From the NCBI GenBank assembly GCA_051530055.1, contig CM121341.1, forward strand, positions 12,648,001 to 12,712,000: a stretch of DNA of 64,000 bases, read 5' to 3'. A program made the position numbers and the translations under genes. This stretch comes from Neoechinorhynchus agilis (taxonomy: Eukaryota; Acanthocephala). Under the pieces are notes generated by a model. That model made no database searches, was not told the DNA's origin, and saw only the letters and a list, made by a program, of their open reading frames with translations. Positions 47,066-58,257 of the stretch are shown in pieces; the stretch's first letter is position 1, and every line of letters starts with the position of its first letter.

Positions 47066-47910
47066 TTCTTTTAGAATCGAAATCTTACTTTTCAGAAGTG
47101 TATCCTAATAAAACACCATTTTACTCAAAATATGGAGTGCCACAAGGTTCCCCGCTATCTCCTAACCTTTTTCTGTTTGGGATGGTGGGGCTTTTAAAAG
47201 AATTAAAAAGAATTCCCCACGTAGAAATGATGGTCTACGCAGACGATATATTTTTATTATATATCATGAAATGGCTGAAGATTTAGTAAGAATAACAGCA
47301 AGTCTCTTAAAAAGACTTGATATCCTTTTAAAAAAAGGGAACCTTACAATTAACAGAGGAAAAGCAGTTATAGTTCCGCTTACCAAATCCGACGGATTAA
47401 GGGCTTCACTGAAAAACAAATTAATAAACAACAACGAACTGCAGCAATGCTCCTTCAAAGGATGTTCGCGGGTTTTAGGGATAAACTTCCCTTCCACCAG
47501 GAGAAGAGTTACGTATAACTCGAATCTGGCTACATTTTTTAATAGAATTAAAAGTTTGTGCAAAAGAATTTTTAGGTTAGGATAGGAGTATTGCTTTCCG
47601 GTGCCTGTGCTCAAAACATTTTTGGGAGGAACTTTTTTTTTGTAGAAGTAGGCCCCCGGACTTCAGGATAGACTTCGCAAATTGATTCATAAAGAAATGG
47701 GGAAAATGTGTTTGGAAATGGAATGAAGAAGCAAAAAAAGAATCCCAAATCGTTTTTAATGACGATTTTTTAACAAAAATATGGAGATGTGATGGGAGAG
47801 GAAACAATATAAAATATAGACTGACACTTAACAAAGTGGAAATAGTTGGCGAAAACGAAACTAAGAAGGAAACACTTAGTCAAAGGGAGACAAATTTCTT
47901 TTAGAAAGCA

Positions 47911-48585
47911 TCAATATCCTTAAATCCCTACTGGAAAAAAATGATATTCATCCAGAAAGGTGAACAAATGTTCCAACAGATCGACATGATTTATTCATCA
48001 AACAGAGAGGGATTGTGTTCAAAAATGTACGTATGGCGGTCATACTTTTGTTATTTAAACTTTGTTTTTTCCTTCCTTGCTCCTCATGGATTGATCACCT
48101 GTTAAGGGGGCGGATGGAATAGACAAAGATTGGATCAAAAAGGAAAAGAGTGGGATTCGGAAGGATAATACACAGAGAGTGTTTCTTGGATTGGTATGGC
48201 ATGCTTGAAAAAATAAAAAATAAAAACGTATCTAAATCGATTAGTATATTCGCATTTCGTCACATTTGAACAAAAGACGGAACGTCAATGTTTTCGCAAC
48301 TTGTTGTTGCTGCGGAGTGTTGTATACGGTCGCAAACTGTTAAGCGGATAAAAATATCATTTTAATTAAAACAACAAATAAAAGCTCAGAAATCATACAT
48401 GAAAATCTCATCAGGAAAATAGTCCTTTGCCATTTCCATGAACTAAAACCCAATATAACCAAGGCAAACTTTCAATGACGAATATCTGGCTCTGATTTTT
48501 ATAACTCGTATATTGTTATAGCAAGATTTATTCGCGATGTAACCATGATGTTCGACTGATTTAGTGTTTTAATCATGAAATCATT
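47911..48585. other. No clear gene
   Basis: Possible decayed 3' region of the LINE up to about 48200, then AT-rich intergenic DNA. No motif was recognised. Confidence 0.3.
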
Positions 48586-48901
48586 CACATCACCGCCCTG
48601 GATCACTCAGCTGCCGTCCTGGTGTAAAGGTCGAAAGGACGGATGCAGCGTTCCCTCGTTGCACAGCCATTCGAGTAAGTGAGATTCGATGATATTTTCT
48701 AAGTTACGTATCACAAATACCCAGATCGCATTTTTCGATACTGTTCCTCACTTCGTGAATCTCGAATATGATCATTTTCCTAGAAAAGAACTTCTAGAGT
48801 TGAGAATGTTTGAACCCGATGATTCCGGATCTTATTATTGCACACTGGGGAGTACCACAAAAATAGAATTTGATCACTCTAAAAGTTTACACATTTTTTG
48901 A
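48586..48901 (+). CDS. Immunoglobulin-like domain exons (partial gene)
   Basis: Two exons join across a 29-nt intron (48675-48703, GTAAGTG...TTTCTAAG, phase 0). The first reads PGSLSCRPGVKVERTDAAF, with the strand-B cysteine. The second contains LLELRMFEPDDSGSYYCTLG, with the DxGxYxC strand-F motif, and ends near KSLHIF. This is a V/I-set immunoglobulin fold, usual in cell-surface or secreted proteins. Signal peptide and other domains were not found, so this is part of a larger gene or a decayed copy. Confidence 0.5.
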
Positions 48902-50404
48902 GTAACCTTATCAAGTGCATGAGTCAATGTAAACATTTTATTCCGAAATCACCTCTCTAACACCATTCGGGTTTTTGTGGAGATATTTTAAAATTTTAAT
49001 CAAAGAAGAATTTAAAGGGCCCAAATTATTTGCTATTTACCAAAGAAATAAACAACATAGTCAATAATTTTCATCCGAGGGAACGCAAATATTACAAACT
49101 TGACGCTACCTTAAAAATCGATAATTTTTAGTAATTTTCAATCAAAGGGTTCTTACAGACCAAAAAGCAAACTTTCTTAGTAAAGTGACTATTATTCTTT
49201 AAGCGGTGGCTTTTTAATTAATCTTTAATGCTGTCCCGAAATTAGATTCAGTTGATTGCATACTTTAACATTTGTCGCTTCTGCTTAGCAAACGAATGAA
49301 AACCTTAAGACATTATTAATCGATATCGAATAAAACAATTACGCGTAATACTTGCCCACAATCGCATGTGAATTACTCAAGGTCGCAAAGTTATGATTAG
49401 AATTTGCTAGCGGTTAGAAAATGCCCGTTTGCTGCCAATATCTTTAATAAAGTTTTAGTTTGCCAGCGCGATGTGTAGAGCAAACTGGGTGCGATAATCA
49501 TAAAATTAATTTTCGCATTTGTAAGCCATCATTCTCACGAACCCTAAAATTCTCGCATATCGACATCCGTATTTATTTACAACTAAAATCTCTAACTCAA
49601 TGGATTCTCAGTCATGAAGTTCCGTTCCCCCGTCCACTTTCCAATGTGTTTTAAGTCCGTATTGAGCTGTTGAAACATTCTCAATAAGACGGGCGATTAT
49701 GACAAGCCGATTAAATACATAATGTAATTTAACATGGCTTCACTTTTAATATTGTTATTGTTCATCGTCATTGATGACGGATTAAGCTCAATTTGTTTCT
49801 TCACAGTATTCGATATTTTGTTTGTCGTCGTTTACCGCTATTGATATTGATTTTTCTTTTTCTATCACCGGTCGTCATCCTGTCATCCTACTCATCCTTA
49901 ACAAGATTTTTGGTTCAATGAAATCTACAAAGTACTCTTAGAGCTAAAAAATATTGTCGATTCTTCACAGAATCAGCGGGCGAATTGCTTTCAATCGACT
50001 GATTTTTCCCATTGTTCGCTATGATAACCTTTTATCAATTTATTAAAAAACCCTGAGTTTCAAAAGCTTTAAAGGAGCTGCGACGAACAGAACTCAAAAA
50101 ATGAACATTTTTTCGATGTGGGCGTTTCGGTTAAAGTCGAGATGCGAAAAGAGCTATCCATCAGAATATAATGCAAAATCTAACTCCGTCAGAAGTATTC
50201 TAATATATTCGAAGTTTCAGAGGACTATAATTATATAGCTACGCCCAATTCCGATTGGGTTTTAGTTGAATTCCGAAGATCCAGTGGAAATGCCGTCCGT
50301 TGGGAAGATGGCCTCGAATTGTAGAGGAAATTATAGAACTGATTAACTCTTCGCTGTTACACTCGCGTATCAATAAATCAAAATATTTGCGAATAAAAGA
50401 AAAA
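48902..50404. other. AT-rich DNA without a supported gene
   Basis: No domain, repeat array or RNA was recognised on either strand. The frame at 49460-49654 shows no family features. Confidence 0.3.
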
Positions 50405-50950
50405 ACCAATTGCTAGCAATCTGGTGAATTGGTCGCTATGGCAACTTTTGATCAATTTATTGAAATAAACCTTAGTTTTGAAAATTTCAAGGAAGCGACA
50501 AATATAACTTCGGATTTCTCAGGATGCCGTATTCGTGGGCATCCCAATCCTTCGTTCGGGTGGGGGGGATTCTTTGAAACGAAGGATTTCACGGGATGCC
50601 GCTGTCGTTGTGCATCCCAATCATCCGTTGAAGGATTCTTCAAAGCGAAGGATTTTTGAGATTTCGTCAAGCAAAAGGCGTGAAATATTCGGTACAATTC
50701 TTCTACCTTGAACTTCATGGACTAAGTTGATCAAGGCTTTTTTAACGGATTGAAGACTTTACTTGCAAAGATTTAATAAATAAAATGTCTTTTGTAAGTT
50801 TTAGACCTCTGATTTTATGATTAGCATTATATCCGTGAAAACAAGTGAATCGACCTAAATATTTCACCGTTATGACATTTTCAAAAAAATCATAAACATT
50901 AATTATTTGGCATATAAAAAAAAGGGTTGTAAAGAAATTATTCAATATAG
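50405..50950 (+). repeat. ~540-bp dispersed repeat D, plus copy
   Basis: It starts near TTGCTAGCAATCTGGTGAAT and includes ATGGCAACTTTTGATCAATTT, an internal repetition of GAAGGATTTC..GGATGCCG...GCATCCCAATC, and ends in AAGGGTTGTAAAGAAATTATT. It is matched in reverse at 58690-59222. The internal 45-50-base unit is repeated about three times. A conceptual translation exists, but it is low-complexity and not credible. Confidence 0.75.
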
Positions 50951-51045
50951 TCTCAGTTTCAATTAGCGATCTTTTATAAATAAATAAATCTCTGTATCAC
51001 CAAACAAGATAAATCCATGAACAACTTCTTTACAAATTGAAAAAT
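50950..51045 (+). repeat. Penelope-type terminal fragment
   Basis: TCTCAGTTTCAATTAGCGATC matches an arm of the 58.6-kb foldback. CACCAAACAAGATAAATCCA with TGAACAACTTCTTTACAA matches the right flanks of the 11.4-kb and 6.8-kb foldbacks. It looks like a solo end without its inverted partner. Confidence 0.45.
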
Positions 51046-52190
51046 TTATGGTGTCAATGTTCTCTCTCTCGTCAATCGTAGTTCATCCCGCATGCACAGT
51101 TCCCACCTTTATGGTCCCTACACTCAAATCACCCCTTACCACAGTGTCCACCCACGAATCTATTACCCCCGAACTACCCCATCGGTCAACTCCCATCTCT
51201 TCTCTCTTTGCACAGCTTCAACCCTCTCCGTCAGTGTCCACTCCTCATGTCCCTTCTAAACATCCCTTTCCAATAATCCTTTATTCTAACATCCGCAGCC
51301 TCCTCCCCAAACTGGATGAGCTCCATATAGTGGCCTCTTCTTGCAACGCCGACATCCTTGTAATTACCGAAACATGGCTATCACCCCATAGCAAATTATC
51401 TGCCTTCATACCAAACTTTCAAGCTTTTCACCTCACAAGGGACTTCCGAAACGGGGGAGGCATATCGATCTTCATCCGCGCCTCTCTCACTTACCATTAC
51501 CCTTCACCCTACCTTTTCATCTCCGACGATCTTGAATGGCTTCACATCCAACTTCATCTCCCCTCCGCAATGGCCAGCCCTCCATCCTCAAACTTCCCCA
51601 ATACACTTCAACAAATATACCACCTCTTCCTCAGATCACTTCATCATATTGGGCGATTTTAACAAACTGCCGATCCCGCCATCGCTCTCTCATCTTTCCC
51701 AACTCGTTACTTTCCCTACACATTCTCCTCCTGCCTTGGTAAAATTTTCTCAAACATCAGCAATACTCGTGCACTACCAAACTCCCCCCGATCGCCTCGT
51801 CTGACCATTGTTCCATCCTTCTCTCCCCCTCATCACCTCAAAAACGTTCCTTTCCCGACCTCTGCGTTGTCTGGGATAAGCGTGATCATCATACCCACGC
51901 CTTTGCTGTATGTGTCAATTCTCTTATCACGCAAAACCGCTCTACCATCTTTGACACCGACCCCTCGATTGCAATGGGCTCTTTGCTAAATCTAATAGAA
52001 TATGCGATGAAGGCCTCCTTTTCTCGCAAAACAATACGAATCTCGAACCGCGACCCTCCATGGTTCTCGCCTTTTCTAAAAACACTTCAAATCCTGGTAA
52101 CCGCCGTTCAAATAAATTATCATTTTTTGTACTTCGAAATGTATATAATGTGAGACTGAAAACAAATAACAAACGCATCGAATCAGCGTA
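51046..52190 (+). mobile_element. APE-type LINE endonuclease fragment (CR1/L2-like)
   Basis: A Ser/Pro/Thr-rich lead is followed by the exonuclease-endonuclease-phosphatase motifs ILYSNIRSLLPKLDELH, ADILVITETWLSPHSK, NGGGISIFIRASL and, in the next frame, HFIILGDFNKLP. There is no reverse transcriptase after about 52190, so the copy is truncated at its 3' side as well as interrupted. Cytosine-rich codon use differs from the host genes. Confidence 0.75.
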
Positions 52191-52529
52191 AAAGATAACA
52201 AAAATTGTCCAAACAAATTTGCATAATGCAAAAAATGGATGTTTTGCAGAACTTTCCGCATTTTATTCGATTATTCGTCAAACCAAAATAAATTCAATGA
52301 TGCATTGAACGATTCAATCTTGGTTTCCACATCAGCATCCACGAGTATTCATTGGTGTTCTCCATTGGATTGGCCGATGTTTTCGTTATGAGTTTACCGC
52401 GCAAATTGTAATGAACAATACCCAAAGTTTTCGAATGCCTTAACCTGATCTTCGAAACTTATGGTTCAAGTGTTCGAGACACATTATTAATAAAAACAGT
52501 GGCATTTATTTATCTAATTTCTGTTACTG

Positions 52530-53105
52530 CGATGAGGATTGATCAAAAAATAAATCATGTACCGAACCTTTAAAATTCGTCCAATAAAATATCTGAAACG
52601 GGGACTACGATTGATGAAAACAAGAAAAGCAACGAAATCTAGATAATTCGCCCAATCATATTTCTGCAATTGAGATTGCGATTGATTCGAAAATAAAAAA
52701 TCATCCTAGACTATATAATTCGTAAAATCTCATCTCTGTAACTGTGAAATTTATTAATGAAAAATTTAAAATTGGAACCGAAAATACACAATTCGTCCAA
52801 TAAAATATCTTCAACTGAGACAACCATTGATGAAAATGTGAAACAACAACTGAAACTAGATAATTCGTCCTTTCAACTCTCTGAAAATGAGACAACGATT
52901 TGATGAAAGTGTAAAAAATTAACCGAAACTACATAACTCGTCCAATCAAATATCTGCAACTGAGATATCAATTTTATAAGTAAAACATGAAACTATACTA
53001 CATAAGTTATCCAATCAAATATCTGCAACTGATATAGCGATCGACTAAAAATAAACCATGAACCGCAACTACATAATTCGTCCAATATAAACTTTGTAAC
53101 TGAAA
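52530..53105. repeat. Degenerate minisatellite, about 70-75-bp period
   Basis: About eight imperfect units share CTACATAATTCGTCCAATCA, AATATCTGCAACTGAGA and GCGATTGATGAAAA-type words. Units differ by many substitutions, so the array is old. It lies between a LINE fragment and the TFIIB-like gene. Confidence 0.75.
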
Positions 53106-53589
53106 GTACCAACGGAATTTATTCTAAACGAATTCGATAATGTATATCATCTTTGAATAAACGCAAAAGAACGTGTAAGAAGGTTTTAGAGTCTCCACAG
53201 TTGCCTGAATTGGCTACTGTTAGCTTCAATGTGAACGGAAACAAGAATAGAATCTTTATTTAAATTGCTATCGAATGTTATTAGGAATAATCTCAGCTGT
53301 GTGACGCATGCAGGTAGTTTTCGGTTTGTCAGTGGTATCAAGTCGCGTTTTCATCTTTCATTATATTAAACTGCTTGCTTCAACTGCTCATAAATATTGA
53401 TATTTTCAAAAAGTAATATAATTGGTTTTTACCAGGCTATTTGCATTTTCATGCGACGTCGCTAAGTTTTAATTGCGTTAAAGTAAATCCTGAGCGTAGT
53501 CCCGTCATTACAGCTGAGGGAACCAATGAATCCAACAACCGGCCTCTTGGTGTAGTTACTCAACTGTTTTTATTTATTTACTGAAGATT

Positions 53590-53820
53590 TTGGTTATATT
53601 AATAATCGAAGAAAATGAGGAAAACGAGCCACTCGACTCCGCAGATGCTCTACAAAAATCATACAAAAAATTTCGACCAATTTTTAATGTTTCGTTCGCT
53701 GATTGGATGCAGCTTTTATCTGTTTTCCATCTCACAGTAGTGTTAAACAATCAAGAAGCCCTTGCTATTGATGACTACTCCTCAGACGTGCACATTACTT
53801 CAATTCGAAATTTATTTTAA
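53590..53820 (+). CDS. Short unrecognised ORF upstream of the TFIIB-like gene
   Basis: A 76-codon frame reads IIEENEENEPLDSADALQKS, VSFADWMQLLSVFHLTVVL and ends DVHITSIRNLF. It could be an upstream exon of the TFIIB-like gene, since an acceptor-like pyrimidine tract ending CCAAG lies just before 53913. It carries no zinc-ribbon cysteines. The function is unknown. Confidence 0.3.
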   Translation: MVILIIEENEENEPLDSADALQKSYKKFRPIFNVSFADWMQLLSVFHLTVVLNNQEALAIDDYSSDVHITSIRNLF

Positions 53821-53930
53821 TCAAAGTAAATCACGATAGCTCAATTTTTTCATGGTGCAAATAAAAAGTGTAAGTAAATTCAAAATGTAATCCTGTTTGC
53901 TTTGTTTTCCAAGTGAACAAGTCGAGGAAA

Positions 53931-54497
53931 ATGAGCAATAAAGAATGTTGCAAACCAGTGTACCATCGAACAAAAATGCTCTTGCAATGGATCGAGAAGA
54001 TGCGCCTTAATCCGGAGAAGACAATACAAACCGTTCACGAGATTCACGATCTTTTAGACAGCCAAGACATTTTCAAGGAAAAAATCAATAGTAAGGAAAT
54101 CGCTGCGTACCTGTACGTTGCCTGCAAACGGAATCGCAGACCGAGAAGCCTGTTCGAATTCTCCAAGGTTTGCAGGATATCACGAGCAGAACTTCATCAA
54201 AAGGTTTCTATCATCCTTAAGGCCTTGGGTGATAAATTTTCCTGTGCAAACGAAATGGATTATCTCAAAGAAGGTTGCATTCGATTAAGATTGAACAATG
54301 AAATTGAGGAAAAAGCTCAACAACTTTTGAACATGTGGGGTGTCGGCTTTCTTGCATCGACGAGAGCTGCGTCAGCGATTGTTGTCGCGGCCGAGAAATA
54401 TGGTTCGGAGCTTCATATTCAACAAGTTGCCGATGAACTCTCAGTGTCCGTACAAACCATAAAAAGTTGTATAAGGCGATATTCAAGAAACTGGTGA
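53931..54497 (+). CDS. TFIIB-like protein lacking the zinc ribbon
   Basis: This 188-residue frame starts MSNKECCKPVYHRTKMLLQW. It carries two cyclin-like folds in TFIIB order: AAYLYVACKRNRRPRSLFEF with ISRAELHQKVSIILKAL (first repeat), then TRAASAIVVAAEKYGSELHI with VADELSVSVQTIKSCIRRY (second repeat). General TFIIB, BRF and TAF1B all carry an N-terminal CxxC zinc ribbon and B-reader that recruit polymerase; none is encoded here. The gene has no intron inside the core. It is either a stand-alone paralogue of the TFIIB core or the last exon of a spliced gene. Divergence from the usual TFIIB text is high. Confidence 0.7.
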   Translation: MSNKECCKPVYHRTKMLLQWIEKMRLNPEKTIQTVHEIHDLLDSQDIFKEKINSKEIAAYLYVACKRNRRPRSLFEFSKVCRISRAELHQKVSIILKALGDKFSCANEMDYLKEGCIRLRLNNEIEEKAQQLLNMWGVGFLASTRAASAIVVAAEKYGSELHIQQVADELSVSVQTIKSCIRRYSRNW

Positions 54498-54639
54498 ACT
54501 TGATTTGATGCGTCGGGGAAGTTTACAGATTTTAAATAAATTTTTAAAGTGAATGCGGCATCGAGTTTTGAATTCACTATGAGCGGGTGATTTTCCCCCA
54601 CTCACTTATGGTCTTAATAAAATTTTATCAAACAATCAA

Positions 54640-55000
54640 AACGCCTATCTTCTATATTACTACAACTTTTACCACATTCTATTCCCTTTTAACATGAGCA
54701 CAACACTCGTAATCCCAATTAATTTAATCCTCCTATACCTCGCACCAACTCCACTTCAGCTCCCTTCACAACACTGCTCAATCTTCTCGGATATCATGAC
54801 CAGAAATGAACCTGAGGAAAGATCCAACCTCACAAGCTCTTCTGCAAACAATATCCGCGAATCTCCACCAGAACGGACATCACCCGACGGGATATTCCCA
54901 CCCGAACGAACCCGTAATCCACTCCAAAATGAAGAACCGCATTAGTTTAACAAATAAGAACTCGAGTGCTCACGATGACATAAAGGTGCATGGTTTTTCT
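54640..55000 (-). repeat. Repeat C, reversed copy
   Basis: Read on the minus strand it starts near CATGCACCTTTATGTCATC and runs GAGCACTCGAGTTC, TCGGGTGGGAATATCCCG, GTTCATTTCTGGTCATGATA and CCGAGAAGATTGAGCAG, ending near GTGTTGTGCTCATGTTAAAAG. It abuts the Penelope-like element. Confidence 0.75.
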
Positions 55001-55027
55001 GCTTTGAACAAAAAAATGTGTTATTAT

Positions 55028-56929
55028 TAATGCTTAATCGGTAAGATTAGATTACTAAGCGCTGCTTGGTTGTTCAGCCGCATGTTTTGTCTATTGATGA
55101 TTGTTTGATTGACAATCCGACTGAAAGAGAGAGATTTTATTGAAACACCTAGCTTTCGCCGTCCAACGGCTTCTTCAGGGTAGGTCAAGACACACAAGAT
55201 GCCTATTGGTCCGGTTACACCGCAAGCAGCCTCATTGCTGAAATGCAGACCAATCATATCTGCGGTTAATGGACCAGCGTACCGTGTTTCTCGTTTCCTG
55301 GCTTCGGCTATCGGTCCATTGCTACGGAGGACACGGGCATTTGTGAGTAATACTAATGAGCTGTTATCAACGTTGCGATCGCGACAGAATGAATTGACCA
55401 ACAGTCGCGTAATGTCTTTTGATTTCGTGGCATTGTACACCAATGTGGACAACGAGGGAGCAGTACGTGCGCTGGAGAAAAGGTTGAAGGAGAATGAGGA
55501 TCTTGACCTCTTTGGTCTACTACCAGACGATGTTATTGGTCTGACACGATTGGTATTGAAGTGCAACATTTTTCGTTATCGAAACCAGCTATATAAGCAA
55601 GTTCGTGGTCTCGCAATGGGAAATAGTTTGGCTCCGGTATTGGCCATCCTCAACCTCGATGACCTGGAAAGACTGCACATCTATCCACATTTAGCGTCGA
55701 GTCAAGTTTACCTCCGCTATGTGGACGATGTGTTGCTGACCTTCACCGAGGATGATGAGGTCGATACCATTGAGTCACTATTAAATTCAATGGACTCGAA
55801 TAGGAGGATTCAAGTTACAAGAGACCAACCTTCGGACTACCTGCCATTCCTCAATCTCCGCTTCAAATCCGACGATGTGTCCAACTTCAATTGGTATCGA
55901 AAGCCATGCAGGAAGTCGATTGTGATGCACCGAGATTCTCACCATCCTTGGGCGATGAAAGCGGCGATATACGCTGGTATGCATAAATCGGCAACCACCT
56001 GCTCATCGTCGTGGGACGCGAAGCGTGGAGCGGTGGAAGCAGTAAACAAGATCTTCGCGGACAACGGATATTCGACAGAGGAGATCGAAGGATTCCAGCG
56101 AGAAGTGGAAAATAGAATTAGACGAGACGCTGGACGCATGAGGGAACGAAAGGACGATAGGCCGATCCTACGAATTCCGTACGTGAGTGAAATGTTCACG
56201 AAGAGAGTTAAAGTACTGCTCAGGCAAGCAGGGTTGAATGTGCGTATTGTGCACAGAGGGTGTAGAACGCTGCGGAGGATGCTGACGAGAACGAGGCATC
56301 ATGAAGATCATCAGGAATGCCCTCGGTCGTTCCTAATGTGCAGATACGCAGCAGGTGCGAGGATGGACGAGGAGCGTCAGCAAGCCATTGATCGTGACTG
56401 GAAGATGTGCGATCAGAGCAGTGTGGTCTACGAGATCCGGTGTGAACGGTGTCGGATTGACCGTGGCCACTTGGTCACGTACGTGGGAAAAACAGAAAGG
56501 CCACTTCGCCAAAGAGTGGCCGAGCATGTACGAAACTCGTTGAACCCAAGTGCGCAATCGTATGTGACGACACCGTGGGCGAAACATTATTCGCGAGTCC
56601 ACCCGGATGGAACAGTTCAGCTGTCCACGCGCATAATGTACAAAGCGCAGGATCCCGTCGAACTGTCGATAGCGGAAGCGCTGATCATATCCCGAGAGAC
56701 CCGGGATCGTGAGGACTCTAGCGGGCATCGGTCGGACGGTAGGACACTCATTAACCAGAAGGATGAGTTGTCTGCCGTCATGAATCTCATGTGAACTTCC
56801 ACTCCACTTCACTCGCATTGTAGATTACACCCTGAAGAAGCCGTTGGACGGCGAAAGCTAGGTGTTTCAATAAACTCTCTTTCAGTCGGATTGTCAATCA
56901 AACAATCATCAATAGATAATGCTTAATCG
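55028..56929 (+). mobile_element. Penelope-like retroelement with GIY-YIG endonuclease, 13-bp TSD
   Basis: TAATGCTTAATCG flanks the insertion (55028-55040 and 56917-56929). One open frame, 55199-56794 (531 codons), encodes Penelope-type reverse transcriptase (CRPIISAVNGPAYRVSRFLA, VMSFDFVALYTNV, AMGNSLAPVLAI, catalytic YVDDVLLTF) and, after a linker, a GIY-YIG nuclease (SVVYEIRCERC, VTYVGKTERPLRQRVAEHV). The 3' end carries CCTGAAGAAGCCG, a hairpin, CGGCGAAAGC, then GTGTTTCAATAAA. The same block lies inverted at the 5' end (about 55080-55190). The reading frame is shorter than a full Penelope protein and starts within the fingers, so the copy is 5' truncated but otherwise open and young. Confidence 0.92.
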
Positions 56930-57161
56930 CCTAATTCCCTAGTTTTTCATTCTTGAGTCTTTGACCAATGTTGGCCGTTCAGTTGTAGGCGTCTTTTTGA
57001 TTTGTTCATCTTTTTGATACAAATTGGTGTAAAAATGTTAAAACGCGGATAATTCGTATTCACCCGGCGCTTGGCGTTTGTACAAGAACACAAATACGGG
57101 AATCATGGTTTATTTGGGTCCAACGTATAAAACAAAGACCTCGATTATCGGAATCCACATG

Positions 57162-57458
57162 TTATTTTAAGAATTGATTAACCTTTATTTGCCCATCGTG
57201 ATTAGCGTTTAAAAGTGTTTCAAAACCCCTGCTCATTTCTCCCATAAACTCCCTAATTTTTCTTTGACTTTCAAGCATAATGCAACTCAACAAAGTAACC
57301 CAGATCAATGTACAGGAACATACATAGGTCGCCCTGAGATGGGCGCATTCTCTGTTAATAAAATCAGGCAAGCGTGAAATGTGAACAACAAGCGTCTTAA
57401 TAGTTTTTCCTTTATCGATCAGCTGAATAAAAAAAGTGGTGGTTAAAGGAAAACACAA
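57162..57458 (-). CDS. Unrecognised ORF with a hydrophobic segment
   Basis: A 98-codon frame contains a likely membrane-spanning stretch (YVCSCTLIWVTLLSCIML) followed by a polar tail (QRKIREFMGEMSRGFETLL). No family is recognised. It lies just downstream of the next ORF on the same strand and may be one of its exons. Confidence 0.3.
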   Translation of the reverse strand: MCFPLTTTFFIQLIDKGKTIKTLVVHISRLPDFINRECAHLRATYVCSCTLIWVTLLSCIMLESQRKIREFMGEMSRGFETLLNANHDGQIKVNQFLK

Positions 57459-57479
57459 CGGTCAACAAAGAAAGAGAAT

Positions 57480-57779
57480 TTAAATATTTGTAGTCGGCAC
57501 TATACTTCCATCGGATTCAACGCAAAAGTCATACTTGTAAGTTTCGTTTGAAGCAAGAGCTGCTTCGATTGCAAGTTCTATTTCATCGTCGGGTGTAACC
57601 TCAGTTATGAACCCTTTACCGCCGAAGACAATGGATTCATCATTTTTGAACCTCTGAATGAATTCTTCAACGTTCCATTGAATGGCATCAATTTCTTCTT
57701 GTTGCTCTTCGCTCTCAACTCTTTGATGGTCTTCTATTCTCTTTGATGTCAACTCACGATTCAAAGCTTCGTTTTCCAT
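57480..57779 (-). CDS. Unrecognised acidic small protein
   Basis: A frame from ATG 57779 starts MENEALNRELTSKRIEDHQR, is Glu/Asp rich (SEEQQEEIDAIQWNVEEFIQ) and ends CVESDGSIVPTTNI. Its composition looks like a real protein. It lies between two Penelope pieces, so host gene versus element-encoded is not settled. Confidence 0.4.
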   Translation of the reverse strand: MENEALNRELTSKRIEDHQRVESEEQQEEIDAIQWNVEEFIQRFKNDESIVFGGKGFITEVTPDDEIELAIEAALASNETYKYDFCVESDGSIVPTTNI

Positions 57780-57836
57780 AAAGGAACCCGAATTCAACAG
57801 TTCGTGTAGTTCAGTGATTCAAGAACTAATCTTGAG

Positions 57837-58250
57837 TCATTGACGTAAACTAGTTTCACCGTCGGGCTTGTGAATTCGACCTTCGTTGAACGACGCTATG
57901 GCTGCTTTAAACAGCTCTGCTATGGTTGCATATTTTGGCCGGTCGATCTTATGGCCCGTAGTCAGAGAGTGGGAAACCACAGCGGAGTTCGTCTCCTGTT
58001 TCTTCAGTGAATAGCGATGTTCCCTCATCCTCCTCCCAAAGTAATTTGTCTGGCCAATATAGCATCGATCACAATCCGAGCAAAGTATTCTATATTCTGC
58101 ACCACTTGGGCCTTCACGATTGCTCGGACAGATCATGCCATGAATGTTTCCTAATTCCTTTTCAGATAATTGACTGAAGTCCAGCGTGATTGGACGAAAT
58201 ATTTCAATTGAAGTGAATGTTGGATACATAATTTTCCCCACTTTCACATA
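57837..58250 (-). mobile_element. GIY-YIG fragment of a second Penelope-like element
   Basis: The minus-strand frame reads PSGAEYRILCSDCDRCYIGQ then TNYFGRRMREHRYSLKKQE and VVSHSLTTGHKIDRP. These are the GIY-YIG nuclease (YRILC...CYIGQT) and its following H-containing motif, as in the C-terminus of Penelope polyproteins. There is no reverse transcriptase upstream, so it is a fragment. Sequence differs strongly from the 55-57 kb element. Confidence 0.75.
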
Positions 58251-58257
58251 ATCGTGA

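Larger units (their letters stand above)
45150..47910 (+). mobile_element. APE-type LINE remnant, interrupted by two insertions
   Basis: An endonuclease fragment (LQEAGWEPT, FLAVQFIAVSNMLLN, MILANIYIPPRE) lies at 45160-45470. Reverse transcriptase follows, with fingers ADVRLIAIQNPIISLVEKVV (46.3 kb) and VNINKAFDAIDRNF (46.53 kb). After a break, GVPQGSPLSPNLFLF and MMVYADDIFLL appear (47.13-47.26 kb), then more 3' coding text to about 47.9 kb. The break at about 46600-47053 holds a REL-LINE 3' fragment and a perfect palindrome. There are multiple stops, so it is inactive. Neighbouring text from about 44840 may be its 5' part. Confidence 0.7.

Noticed and set aside
50429-50659. Protein-coding frame in repeat D
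   Set aside because: It consists of the repeated GGATGCC/GCATCCC units, is low complexity, and the same text exists reversed at 58.9-59.2 kb; it is a repeat, not a gene.
57162-57797. Missing reverse transcriptase of the second Penelope element
   Set aside because: The frames here show no reverse-transcriptase motifs.
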